Below, piece after piece: positions 23,212 through 36,137 of a DNA stretch of 64,000 bases. Position numbers and translations under genes: made by a program. Source of the DNA: Escallonia rubra. Its lineage: Eukaryota; Streptophyta; Magnoliopsida; Escalloniales; Escalloniaceae. The notes under the pieces were generated by a model that worked only from the letters and a program-made list of their open reading frames with translations, was not told where the DNA came from and searched no databases. The stretch lies in NCBI GenBank assembly GCA_033065855.1, contig JAVXUO010002227.1, positions 124,001 to 188,000 on the forward strand, given 5' to 3'. Position 1 is the first letter of the stretch, and every line of letters starts with the position of its first letter.

Positions 23212-23220
23212 GGGTTAAAT

Positions 23221-24198
23221 GGTGCTTCAAACCGTATTAAACAAGTTTGGGAGAAGGGTGTTTGTGCACCTTTTTTTATTCAGGTTTGTGTTAATAATAG
23301 ACTTTTACTGTGCACCTTTTTTTTTCTTCCTTTTTAGTTAGTGATTATTAGGTATTTTTGTAGTGGGTTCTATTTCCACTCTCTTATATCCTTTCTCACT
23401 CATGTCTCTTGCAAAATTGCTAGCCTTCTAGAACAAATAAGGACTCGAAATGGCATATTAGGATTGGAAGCATATCCTCCACCGTGTTATTCCAGTAACC
23501 CATTATTAAGAGAGAACATTGTCCATGTGCTACCGGTTAGATGATCATGAAGGTCAAAGTTCGAGATAGTTTTGGGGTTACTTTTTGAAAAAACAATTAT
23601 TGATAAAAGGGAAAGTAGTCTAATGTGTGTTTGTAATGATGTGCAGAAAGTACTTCTTTTCCTGATCAAATTATTTGTAGCATAGAGAGTGTCATAACAT
23701 AAAGGGTGTGCACATACCTACACTGATACGATACCGAATGTCCTCTTGCCTCATAGGGTGTCTCGCCTCATAGGGTGTCTCATTGTCAATGTAACTTCTA
23801 AGATTTGACGTGTAGATTAAAAGAACTATGAGGCTATAATTCACAATATACTCTAGGTATCTATCACTACAAGTGTGTATATGAAGAATTCTAGATTTGG
23901 CAACAAAAACCTTTTGAAATGTTTGCAAAAAAAGAGTGTTCGGTCCAAAAGACGTGCGTAAGCTTAAACTACCTTTCGGCGACGTGTTCAAGTTTAAACT
24001 ACCTTTCAATCAATCAGGCATTAGTGATTGAGGTCAATTATTATGTGAATTTTTATTTTTTTTTTGGTTATTGTCTTCTTGGCCTTTGTTTATTGTAAGT
24101 TTCATATTTTATATAAATTCAATATTTCAAAATTATTCGTTGTAAAACCTTTTACTACGCATTGTAGGTGTAAAGTAATATTAGAATATTCTAGACAC

Positions 24199-24253
<55 letters not shown>

Positions 24254-26142
24254 TAAAACTGAATATGCATTCTAATTTAGTATGAATATTATTTATATAA
24301 TCTACAATATAACTGTGAGATTTTTTTACGTAATCACTCATGTCTATACTAGCACGAATCTTTATTCTTCTATCACTTATATGAAATCTTTAGTAGCTAG
24401 AAGCAAAGAAAAAGAAAAAGAAAAAGTTTGAAATAGTCATGCATTGATGTATGCATACTACTTGTTAGGCAATAAAAGATTGAAACAAACCTAACATTTT
24501 CTGTTCAAGAGAATCCAAGCCAGTGTAGGGACATCAACGGTTAATTAATAACTAAGTGCCTAAAGTCGGGTATGGTAACATGTTAATCTAAATGAGTAGA
24601 TTTTGCATATGGTCAAGGGTACGTAAGATGCTTTTCATGATTTTTACTGATGTTAAGGCAATTTGAGGAGAATATGATGTGAAATTTATTATAAAGTTGA
24701 TTAATATTAGTTTGTCCATTATAGGACATATAATTATCTTATTAGCAATTAGATATAAAGCTAATTAGCACGGAACTACAAAGAGAACAATTAGGTGGTA
24801 ATAGATAAGTGTAAATTTCTAGATTAAAAAACAAAGTAGATGGTAAAGTTAAGTCTAACCTTAAAACCGCTTATTATCATATTTACAAAGATATTAATTG
24901 TTAGGTTGTTGACAAATATACTAACGCGTTTTTAGAAAGAGACAGGGTAATAAAATCCATCTGCTGAAAGTATATGCCAGTTCGGTGTGCATTTATATGC
25001 AATAAAAATTGGTAAAACTAAATGTCTTAGAGCCTCTTATATTTGCTTCTTTGTTCTCTGTTTGTTGCTTTAAAACCCTAACATCTCACTATTGTTGCTA
25101 AAAGTTACGAAATAATATAATAATGGAGTGATTGTAAAGATTCTTCTAAAAAAAAGTAATTTTCTTATTTAAAATGTTTACTATTTATATTTTGTTGTCT
25201 GATTTTCTGGATTAATTCCTTTTGGATTAAAAAAGATGTTGGGTTCACAAAACACACTGATCTGAATTGCTTAAAATAAAGGGAATAATAAACTCCATTA
25301 ATTAAAAGAAATGAGATGGTAGACTGAGGGCTTAACTGATTGTAGCAAATGATTGCAACATTTGAAAAGTAAACCGGTTAACACATTGATCCAACATTCT
25401 ACCTTCGGTCCATAATATCAATTATGATCTAGCTAATTCTTGGAAGAACATAACATAAACTATGTTAGAAACATAATCAAGTTTCTCGAATCTCTAGAGA
25501 CTATTCATCTATTGTACGCGGTGATTCATCTTGTCATTAACTATTGATTTATTGCTATATATTTAATTGTGGTGTTTGTCATATATTTCATTCCTAAATA
25601 ATGGAAGAAGGCTCAAAAACTCCAAGAGACTTAAAATATAGTAGAATTTGCTCTATACATTGAGATTTTAAAAGTAACTTTGGAGAAAATCTTAGGTTGT
25701 CTTCAGCTTTTTCATGTGCGTTTGTGGTCTCATGCACGACCCTTTAAAGTGTTACACTTGATTTAGAACCAACTCTTTCTGAAACGAAATTACAAGAGGT
25801 AATTGAATTTCGTTGGCGAATAAGTAGTTCTGATCAGAATAAATTTGGAAAATAAAAAGAAATGTAAAATATATGAAATCTAAGACAAACCTAAACTCTA
25901 TTACAAAAGTTACAACTTTTAATGCTAGCAAAAAATGGAGGTAGACATGGTATTGACAGTAAAGGTTCAATTGATGTTGCACATATGAATGATATTAGTT
26001 TTTTGTTAATGGTGGTGGTTGTGATAAGAGGTGGTGGTGGTTGACTGTGACGGTGTTATTATATATACATGCAAGTGGGGATACAACAAAAGTCATGGTG
26101 GTAGTGATAGTAGTGGCGGTCACTACAAAGATGGTAGCAGGA
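23221..26142. other. AT-rich spacer downstream of the CesA gene
   Basis: No gene recognised. It includes poly-T tracts and an (AT)n microsatellite. 'cactacaagtg' near 23866 is too short to call a transposon end. Confidence 0.6.
24201..24250. repeat. (AT)n microsatellite, about 50 bp
   Basis: Uninterrupted AT dinucleotides. Open frames across it are artefacts. Confidence 0.95.
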
Positions 26143-26330
26143 ATAATAGTTGGTGCCAATAATAGAGGTTATGGTAACAAAAATGGTAGCACTAAGGTGT
26201 TAATGTGTAACGAAAATGTATTTACTTCTCACAGCAATAGGCCTAATTGCCAATAATAAAGGTTATGGTAACAAAAATGGTAGCAATAGGCCTAATGGTT
26301 GGTGCCAATAATAGGCCTAATTTTACTAGA
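26143..26330 (+). repeat. Local direct repeats around 'ggttatggtaacaaaaatgg'
   Basis: 'ggttatggtaacaaaaatgg' followed by 'tagca' occurs at about 26167 and 26261, and 'ttggtgccaataata' at about 26150 and 26298. This is a short degenerate minisatellite about 95 bp apart. Confidence 0.7.
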
Positions 26331-26680
26331 TTATGGTACACAAAACAATTAATGAGGATAAAGGGACTCAAAAACAGCATTAATTCCTCATACATCTTTT
26401 CCCTTAGTAGTAGCAGTTTTAAATGACAAAATGATCTATAACCAAAGTTTGGGCTTAAAGGATCTTTCTATTTTTCTATGGTTCGTATATATTAGGCAGT
26501 GGACTGATTTATTAGATAAACTTACATACTTAGGTAATATCAACTATTACGTTGAAGATGTATAAAAGAATTAGCTCATTTGCCTTTGAAGTTACCTATC
26601 TTTTTTTGCCTTTTGGAATTTTAAACTTAATAGGCTATATTATTGTACATGACTGACACTAAAACCAAATTGCATCATGT

Positions 26681-26710
26681 CCCGTGCATTTGCACGGGCA
26701 CATTAACTAA
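26681..26710 (+). mobile_element. Helitron 3' terminus
   Basis: Perfect 8-bp hairpin cccgtgca/tgcacggg (26681-26698), then 8 bp, then CTAA and a host T (26711). This is the canonical Helitron 3' structure. The 5' end was not found; it should lie in the AT-rich DNA upstream. Confidence 0.65.
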
Positions 26711-27209
26711 TTACGTAACTTAATGAATCTCTATAACGTACGCATCGTTCTTATCAAACTTGTATTATGTCAATTTTCTCATTGTACGTATTGATAGATC
26801 AACTGTAATGCTTATATACAGGCCTTATATGTACTCTTTATACAGACAGAAATATACACATAGTTTTTTATTTTAACTTCTGTCTTGTTCAACCATTTCA
26901 AAAACGACTCAAATCCAAACTTTTTATAGCCCAGTGAGATTGAGCAACACATGTTCAAAAGAGAGCAAGTATAAACCACTAAGATTGCATTTTTGTAAAC
27001 AAAACCACATATCTTACGAGCTGTATCACTTTCTTCAGTAAACAGTTCTCAAAGTTAAAATAGCTTGAATCCAAAATCCAAATCTTTTGATAGAAATCTT
27101 AGAAAAGGTCACTTGGAAACAGCTTGAATCCTGTCAAGCTAATTGAAACACCCAACTTAGGCCAGAGGGGTTGACAATTTCATGTTCATGCGAATATGTT
27201 TGTAGCAAC
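26711..27209. other. 3' flank of the CesA gene
   Basis: AT-rich; probably contains the 3' UTR of the minus-strand CesA gene. Nothing else recognised. Confidence 0.5.
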
Positions 27210-30200
27210 TCAACAATCTATGGCAATGCAGCCTTTGGTTAGGGTAGAACTATCAGTTTTGCTCACGAACGGATCTATTTTGACCCAAACGAGAGAGAAG
27301 ACAGAGGCCAACAGCACAGACCAGAGCACGACGATGGTCGGAGTCCGGTTTTGGCGGCCCATGAGACCCTTGAGGAATGGGTACAGATGAAGGATCACCC
27401 AAAATGCAAAGAACACTTTGCCAAATAGAGGTCCCCAAGCTTCGTAACCTTTGTTGAGTGCATCAGAGAAGCCAGCAACAACACCAACCATGTTGAGAAT
27501 GAGAAGGCTTGTTGGGGGGATCAGTACTGTCGTCCACTTGAACACGTAGAGCTCGCCAAACTCAGCATCATCGGCTGATTTGGTTGTAACGGTGAAGTTT
27601 GTATCCAGACCAGCAATCATTTTGAGAATCCCTTGGAAGACGGCAAAGAGATGGGCTGAAACACCTCCAATCACCCAAAACTGCTCGTTACGCCACAGAG
27701 CTTCGATGCTGACACCACTCCATCGCAGTTCAAGCACGCTTGTCGCGATGATGGAAAAGAAAAGGCCAAGAAACCACACAGTTGCTAGGTTGGATAGCTG
27801 GATCAAGAATAGAGCAAAATTCAGTGTAAGTTTCCTCTATCAGGGCTAAATTTTTCTTATTAAATACTGAAACTCAACCAAGCTACTGATGCTATCCATT
27901 GTTTGTTTGGAAATCTAAACTGAGAGGAATTACCGTTGGTATGATGAATTTGCCGGTTAGAAGGCATATAGCAGGCAGCGAGCAGTATGCGACCAGAGGG
28001 AGGGACGTAAACGGGTAGACAATGGTGTTTATATATGCTAGCCTTTGGAGCCATTTGAGGCGACCTCCACCAAATCCATACCACAAGGGGCAATGTCTAC
28101 TCAAGAAAATCTCAACAGAACCGAGAGCCCATCGTAAGACCTGGTGTAACCGATCAGACAAGTTGATAGGCGCGGATCCTTTAAATGCAGGCCTTAAGGG
28201 CATGCAGTAGATTGATCTCCATCCTCGACAGTGCATTTTGAATCCAGTCAAGATATCCTCAGTCACTGACCCATATATCCAGCCAATCTGACAAGAGAAT
28301 GAAAATTTAAGCACTTCTAAGATGTAAAGACTGGCATACATAGGCAAAAGGTAAAAGTAACGTGACAGTGTAAATTGATACATTGCTATCAGGTATGATC
28401 AATGTTGAACAAGATTTCACTATAATATACGAGAGCAAGGATTGAATTCCAACCTCTTTACCCCATGAAGTCTTTTCTTCATAACCACAGCCAATGACAT
28501 GAATTGCTTCATTTATCACTGTTGATGGGTGGGCAGATTCAGCTACTCCTCCGTACTCCATCAAAGTAGACTCGATGAACACAGAAGACATGCCAAATGT
28601 CTTCTCAAAACTCATCTGAGAAATGAGTAATGACCTCTCATGCTCATCATAATCTGCAGGTTGTTCCAATGATCTTTATTACTGGAAAATCTGGTATTTA
28701 TTTGTCAATGTCAGTGCTCAAAGAAAACTTACTCTCAATCTCCCCAAGGTTGAAAATAGCAGCATTCAGGTCTTCCCTTTTTGATTCACGTTGAACCTCT
28801 GAGAGATCTTTGGTGACTTTTTTGGGACGGCAGCAACAACAACAGCTGCCACACCATGAACAAGATGAAGAAGCCTTGGGTAAACTTGGCAAAGATGGAG
28901 GCCCGTACCCATAGAGTGCTTGCCTGAAGAAAACACAACCTGTTCCCACATAAACTGGTCCTTGAATACCATCCAGTCCTTTCATATTAACCTGAGTAAT
29001 GAGTTGAGCAATCACAAGAAGTCACAAAAATTATGTCATTATGCAATAAATCAAGGTAACCAATACACTCAATCTTAAATTAGTCTAAAATGTATCTCAC
29101 TGGTTCATAATTCCAAATTTGTTACTTTGTGGACTTACAGCAGGAACTTTATTGTTTAACTTTATTCATGAGTTGAAGAATGCAAGAATTTTTTTCTAAA
29201 GTTCAACCCTGACTTAATTGTTTAACTTGGTCTAAGCACCTCTACTCTAGCAGAATTATTGCACCAAACACATAGCTTTGTTAAAACTTGCATCAAATTT
29301 GGCAGCTGCATAATTTAAGACTCTCTGACAGGTTACGTGTGAATGAGATCGACACACGTAATGCTTTAGCTTAATTTTTTCCCCCAAACTCCAGGGAAAT
29401 TGCAGCACCATTTTTACCTAACCTTCTTTGTGGAAGATAAGAGTTTTACAGTAAACCTTACTTCTTGGCATGTAAAAGGATAAATGTAAGTTTACTTTCA
29501 CATTTCTGATGATTTCCCAAAGCGAAAAGAGAGAAGATAACGAAAACATCTTTTACTTGTATACCAGCAGCTAGTTGCTATAATCTGAATTTTAACAGCC
29601 AATCTTAAGCTTACATCAAAGAAGACTGTGTTGCGGTTAGCATATCGATCACTGCGATCAATTCCATCAAACCTCTGAGGGAACTGCACATAGCATACAT
29701 CTCGACCAACTAGTGGATCCATCAAAAAACACATCGCCTCACGAACCGCCTTGCTATTGTTGAGATAGTGATCACAATCAAGGTTAAGAATATAGGGAGC
29801 ATTTGTCAAGATTGCAGATACCCTCACCTGTACAATACCATCATCAAGCGTAAATGAAACAAGACAGATTTCATTCTTGTGCACATAAACAGTCAAGTTG
29901 GAATAAATTATTGAAGAGACATGAATCTGTAGTTGGTATACCAGAGCATTTTCAGCACCAGCCTTTTTGTGGTGTTGGTATCCAGGTCTCTTCTCTCTTG
30001 AGACATAAACTAGTCGAGGAAGTTCGTATCCCTCTATATCTCTAGCACCACTGTTCCCCAGAAAAACCTGTGAAAAGGACAAACAGTTTTCATCCTCCTG
30101 AAAAACTTTGCAAATAAGATTGCCTAAAATTGCACAAATTAAATCTTAACTTGGAAAAGGTTGATGAAGCAATGTCCAAAGGAAAAAAAAAACTACAAAA

Positions 30201-33200
30201 AGGAAGAAGGAAATTCCAAAGGAAAGGGACAAATGGAATATTTTAATAATGCAAAAACTAAAATTTTGATATCAATTGCCTATTGCCCCTCACGCTTGTT
30301 TACTTAGTAACCATTAACCGTTCATACAAATAAATTTTGAACAAATCAGCAATATGCAGAGAAGATCATCAATGGATGGTTACTTCAAGGCCAATGTAAT
30401 GAATGATTTAGACCATAAATGACTGATATGTAGGTGCAAAATGTAGACTTGGTGCAGCATCCCCAAAGATTGCCTAGTGCTCCTAAGCAATCCCTCCTCA
30501 TCATTGAGTATATTTTGCAAAGGGAAGTGGATAAACTTGTCAAACATGCCAATTTGCATCTGATAGATTGAAAAGCATGCAAAGAAATATGGGAAATACT
30601 CTTCGTATCAGCAATGAAGTAGAAATATAACCTGAATCATGCCAGGGTGGTCACGGGTATTATTTCCTGGCCAAGGTGTTCCATCTTGCATGGTCCAGCC
30701 CTCTTCCGGTGTCTTCTGAGCCTTTGCTACTAAAGCATTTACCCGCACTTTATACTCCTCGTAGTCTCTCTGTCATGCATACAACATAACTGAGAGGAGG
30801 GTAGATTTCAGGCAATACACACTCGCTAAACACAAACCTTCACCACAAACAATTCTGATTCTTTTGAATGACAAAATTTGGTTTATGCACAATCCAAATT
30901 AGAGAAATATCGACAAACTTTTTAGAAACAATTATGTTTAGATAATAATTCTTCCGCCAAGATTGTTTACCAGAAGATGGAACCAAATGCTTACTTTCAT
31001 TGCTCTACGTTCCTTTACAAAAGATGGCTGTACTTTATCTTTCAAGTAGTCGATCTTCTGCGAGAAGTAGAACTCGGGTGCACGTGGTTCTATTGAAAAC
31101 TTTTTGCAGAATGGTACCCACTTCCTTGCAAAGTCAGCTGTTTCAACAAGGGACTCAAAACTAAGCATTGCAGCACCATCATCGGACACATAGCAAGAAA
31201 CTTTATCGACAGGGTAGTCCACGGCAAGGATTGACAGGACAGTATTGGCAGTAATCAGAGGTGGTTCCTTCAGAGGATCAACAGTACTCACGAAGAAATC
31301 GACAGCAGCAAGCTCAGAAGGTTCACCCTCCCTTTCATACCTGACATGGCAGAGAGATACCTCAACATCAGACTAAAGTCGCTTCTATGGCCCAATAGTG
31401 CTCAAACTGATTCTAGGCATTCAGAGAGCCCTTCAAACTTTTTAACATTCCTTGCACCATTAAGCACCCTCCGTCTCCAAAACAAGAGTCGCCTTTGACC
31501 TTTTTTCTGACTAAACCTTTTGGAAGGGGTGTTCATGTTATTTTATCTAGCCATGAGTACAAATTATCTACAGATTACTTGAGTTGTTTAGTGGTAAAAA
31601 CATACATTATAACCAACACGTGTGCGTTTAAATAACGACCCTAGCAATTGTTTAAGTCAAATGGACTTTTTCTCTAGAACAGAGGGAGTAACAGAGGGAG
31701 TACATACATCAATCTTAACCTTAACTTAGTCTAAGAATCTGAACTTGTTACGTTCTGGTTGGAAACTTACTTCAGCTTGAATTTCACTAGGAAGTCAAGG
31801 GTGGAAGCATGAAAATTACTCACGAGGAAGTAACAGTATGCCACAACTGTATGTTCTTCTACGTAACTACATTAGATTCAAGATGTCAAAGTTTCAGAGA
31901 GGCAGAGAATTGCTAAATGATGGTGGACGGGAAAGAGAGTTATTAAGCTGAACCTGGGCATAGACTTATCGTACTTCCGCGTTTAACTGAGTAAGAGCAT
32001 GTGTCCTAAACACCATTAACAAGATGTCTGTTAGCATTAGAGTCGCTATGTACCTTGCGGATAGCGCGTCAATAAATGTATCCCTATTGATGGGAGACCA
32101 TTTTGGGAACTGATCCAACACCCAAGAAATAGCAAACCAGATCTCACAGATGACAGAGGTGAGCCACAGGCCATAAGAGCTCTCAACTGGATTTGTTACT
32201 CTATAATGGAAAAAAAGGCCTAGAATGATCAATCGCATAATGATGACAAATCTGTATGGAGTAATCTGGCTCTTTGGGATTGGGACTATTCTTGAAAGAG
32301 GCTGCATAATGTCCGCTGACCTGCACAACCCCAAACATGCATTAAAATAAGTGAAAGCAAAAGTAGTGCATCATATGCATAGACAGAACGCGGCCTAAAA
32401 CATCAGCAGTTTCAAATATAGATGGGATCTGTACACTCCATGTATGCACTGAACGATACAAAACTTGTAATACAAGTGTGTCAAATAAAAGATTACACTT
32501 CTGCTACTACGAAATTAGATGAAATGCTAATAACTAAGGACTGTTTACCCAGATCGAAGAAAATGTGCAATGAACTAGAAGCATCTAACTATGGATTTTC
32601 AGAATCTGTGTCTAAATTAGGTGTGAGATGTTCCCCATGTAACCACACTATTACCTTGCAAGTATGAAAAGTGGATGAGCATTTGCACATTGTTATGAAT
32701 TTGCGAGATGGAGGTCAAAATTTTAATGCTCCACAGACCTGCCTGCAATGGCAGGAACCTCATGCATTGAGCCAACATTTTTCTAAAATACCTACACCTA
32801 TATCAATCTCAACAACCTTCAACAAACAAAATGAATGTTTATAAGGATTCAACCGTTTAAAAGGCATGTTCCAGTTCTATTCACGAAAACACAATTATGC
32901 CAGAAAAATTTATATAAGGGTCTGAAAATGATTTGTCTACTTATATGTCCAATCATGTTACAGATATCTTTTTCAGTCTGTGCTGAGAGATCGTCAAAAT
33001 TTCTATGATCTTACTGCTGATTTTCTTCCATATGCTGCTCTGGTGGAGCTTGAGCTTCTTTAACAACCTTACTTGCAGACTTTTTCTTCTTGTTCTTCTT
33101 GTCCTTCCAACTTTCCACCCTATTCTTCCATATCGGATTCCCAGATTCATCAATTAATTCTGTTGGGAGGGGGAGAAAGGGGAGAGAGAGCACGAGAGAA

Positions 33201-34371
33201 GCAGGTAAGGTTGTGATTTTTTAAACGAAAGGTAAATAGTTTTATGGACTGCATGGTAGAAAATTGCTTCCACTCACCACTGTCCACTGTAGACACACTG
33301 CTTATATTTCTAGCATGGAGTCCGACATCCTGTACAGCCAAGATGGATAACAGAAAGTTATTTATTAGACCTGGCACTACAAAATTTTTATGCATAAATA
33401 CACTGACTATTCAACATGAGCTCCAAAGCTAAAGATGGTTCATATGGCATTCTACCAAGCTCACAGGCTTCAGAGAACTTGTATGGAAGAATTCTATGGA
33501 CATTGATACCTGAACGTTGTTGAGGTGAGCAGCCATGGTATTATGGCTGGCAGGTTCTTCTGTTTTCGCATCAGCCATTGATAAATTTTCTGTGCAGTAG
33601 CCATGCATCCATCTTAGTTTACCATTAAGATTAATAGAATACAAACAAACAGATTATACTAATATGATCATAATGGCTCGTGTATGTGACAAAATCTTGA
33701 TAGAATGTTAACTTCTTCTTTAGATGCTACCTAACCGAGTTGATTTGAAAAAATGCTCCATATAGACAAATCATCATCGTCGTCATAATGGGTGGAGCAT
33801 CTTGATTTGATATAAAGGATCAAGTGCCTTGATACACCAACTCCTAATATCCCACGAAATGGTGCATCTTTGATACCCTTGCACATAGACACTAACCTAG
33901 ATGATGACAATCTACACATGCAGCACTCACTCACACTAGTCATACATGCACAGCAAGAATGCATTAACAGACTCATAGAGCAAGTGCATTATGAAACCTA
34001 TGCACAAAGACATTGGAAAAATTACTGGTAATACACAGATGTATTTATTCCTAACTATGGTGAGACAAGAAATGAGCAAACACCATGAGAGTTGAGGGGA
34101 AAAATTGAAAGTAAGAACCACTGAATGGAAGAAATGAGGCCTCTTAAAGGGATGGAGACAGTAACAAGGGATTCAAAAGTTTGACGGAGGTACCATCATA
34201 CGGAACACCACAGCGCAAGCAGGCACTGCGACCTTCCTTAACATCTTCGTTGAAACAAGACTTGCAAACGGGATAATTGCACTCATGGCAAGCCACAAAG
34301 ACTTCACCATTCGAACCCAAACCCACTTGGTCACCACAAATGTTGCACAGTGGAACCCCAGACACCATCAT
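27210..34371 (-). CDS. CESA8: Cellulose synthase A catalytic subunit, CESA8-like (13 exons, 981 aa)
   Basis: Family 2 glycosyltransferase that polymerises UDP-glucose into cellulose in plasma-membrane rosettes; CESA8 acts with CESA4 and CESA7 in secondary walls. Exons: 34371-34194, 33589-33510, 33329-33278, 33159-33015, 32320-32054, 31340-30995, 30769-30632, 30067-29942, 29827-29615, 28991-28733, 28653-28454, 28287-27934, 27797-27210. All junctions are GT-AG and in phase. RING-type zinc finger Cys 9,12,28,31,36,39,51,54; two transmembrane helices ~170-225; D294-D295 (DDG), D461/D463 (DCD), TED 677-679, Q717-x2-R720-W721; six C-terminal helices in ~740-965. The class-specific region has the Cys-rich '[11 protein letters not shown]'. 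The class call rests on the short zinc-finger start (MMVSG), the short linker, a length near Arabidopsis CESA8 (985 aa) and the tail ending in IDC. No break was seen. Confidence 0.93.
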
Positions 34372-34594
34372 CTTGATTCGTAGCTGTCTTCAAGAAAAAC
34401 CTTCTTGCCCTTACCCTAGCAAGAGCTTGGTTTCACTGTCACCTGCACTCAGGATCGGTGTTTCTATATGTTTTCTGGTTCTGAACAGTAGCCCGAGTAA
34501 AGGGTATGCTGCTTTGTTGAATGTTAAAATGGTGGTGTAACCATTTTTGTAGTGGAGGTTGATGGAGGCTGCTGGTAGGGTGTGTAGGTTGGGA

Positions 34595-34725
34595 GGTTGG
34601 TGTCATACTGAATGTTCAGAGAGAGATGAGAAGCAAAGTCTCTTTCTTTAAGATTTTGAAAATATGCGGGAGTTTGAAGTAAGGCTATGGTTGGACTCGG
34701 CACATCTCTAACCAACCAACCAAAC
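34595..34725. promoter_or_regulatory. Cluster of secondary-wall MYB elements (SMRE) upstream of CESA8-like gene
   Basis: The SMRE consensus ACC(A/T)A(A/C)(T/C), bound by MYB46/MYB83, matches three overlapping times at 34711-34725 on the + strand (ACCAACC, ACCAACC, ACCAAAC) and once at 34595-34601 on the - strand (ACCAACC). These lie 224-354 bp before the start codon. A candidate TATA sequence, TTTATAAA on the minus strand near 34768-34775, lies further out. The consensus is short, so only the clustering is suggestive. Confidence 0.5.
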
Positions 34726-36137
34726 CTTGAGCCTGAAGGTCTAGAGAAACGCAATTCACAGTAGAATTTTATAAATGTGCTGCTAAGATTACTTGTAGAC
34801 GCTTTGCCTGTCTGACAAAATCCCAGTTGTAATTAAAATTGATTAAGCCTATCTTAGTATCTTTCATCTACATAGAGTCCAAATTAAGCAGGTTTTCTTT
34901 TTCAGAACAAGATGAAATCGATCTCTCCATCCCAGTCGTATAATACACTTTACCTGCCGATTAAAAGGCAAAATTCAAGTAGTTGACGAAGGATCCTAAC
35001 GCCATGCAGATTCAATCAAAATACCAACTTTTCATTCATTTGGATGTTCCAGTAGCTTGATGAAATCGTGCAGCACGTATTTAGCGAGACATGAAAACAA
35101 GTAAATGACGTTTACAAACAAAGAGTTGGTTCAGCAGATCCCAGGATCACAATCCAGGCACACCACCTCGATTACACATTCTCCCCCTGCATGTGCTCCA
35201 CACATGAATTTTTTTGTGCGTTTCGGTCCCGACGTAGATGCAAAAATCGCGAGTTCAAATGTATGTGATAGCCTTATAGGTCCCCGAGGCACAAGTCTCC
35301 CTGCCGGTTAGATCAAAGTCTTACGGTCCCGCCATTTTTGTACAAATTAAAAAAAAATGACGTTTCAAATTTGGGATGGAGGCGGCGCCGTCTTTTGTGT
35401 TGCCTACCACCCTCAGATTGTAATATGAATGATCAATTAAATCGATCCATTTTATCCAATAGTAGCTAGATGAAATACGTCAATAAATTATCAAGACAAG
35501 ATTTAGCTAAAGAAAATGCTCTAATTGCTTGTACAAAATAGTTCCCTTTTTGCAGAAGAAAGGAGGGAAAAGCATTGGATGTCTTACAAGCAATGAGCCA
35601 ACATACAAATATCCGGCCTAACTACCTAATACAGCTCATCCATTCCCAAGAAATCCGGACTGACTTTCTGCGGCGGAGTATAAGAAACAGAAATACTAGG
35701 TAGCAGTGAGGGCGTAGAAGCACGTCTTACAACATACGGTGTGTGGTCTCACGACTGTTTGTTCTGAGAGGCATGCACCATCACTCCGACTGTTGGTATT
35801 TGGATATTTGCTCCTCTTCTTGATGAGAATTTCTTAAGCAGGAAGAGATACAGTAGGTATCTAAGATTTCTGAACCATATAGATTCTGATTAACAATGGT
35901 AGGGTCTTGGTCAAGTGGTTATTTTTTACTCCAGTACCTGAATGAAGAGATCGCAGGAACAGGTATGCACAGCTGCTTATCCCAGTTGAGCAGTAAAACT
36001 CGTATAATAAGCCTTCACGTTCCAAAAATTGTGGAATCACAGATGCACAGCACCGCTTTTCCAAGAAAATATACCCATATAACCACCACACTTTTGCTAT
36101 TAGGCGAGAGGTGCTTGCCTTCTGGGAATCTCATTGC
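34726..36137. other. Spacer between CESA8-like and WDR53-like genes
   Basis: Both neighbours are on the minus strand, so this holds the distal CesA promoter and the WDR53-like 3' UTR. No coding sequence recognised. Confidence 0.55.

Larger units (their letters stand above)
17161..23220 (-). mobile_element. Complete autonomous Mutator-like element (FAR1/Jittery-type MULE)
   Basis: The element proper is 17170-23211 (6.04 kb). It is bounded by long terminal inverted repeats beginning GAATAAACTTTCGCTGC and flanked by 9-bp direct repeats gggttaaac (17161-17169) and gggttaaat (23212-23220), 8 of 9 matching; 9 bp is the Mutator size. Inside is one spliced transposase gene on the minus strand reading from the right TIR toward the left. 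The TIRs are almost identical in their inner ~290 bp, so insertion looks recent. There is no mudrB-like second gene, as usual for the FAR1 class. About 1 kb lies between the transposase stop and the left TIR, and about 1 kb between the right TIR and the start codon. Confidence 0.88.
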
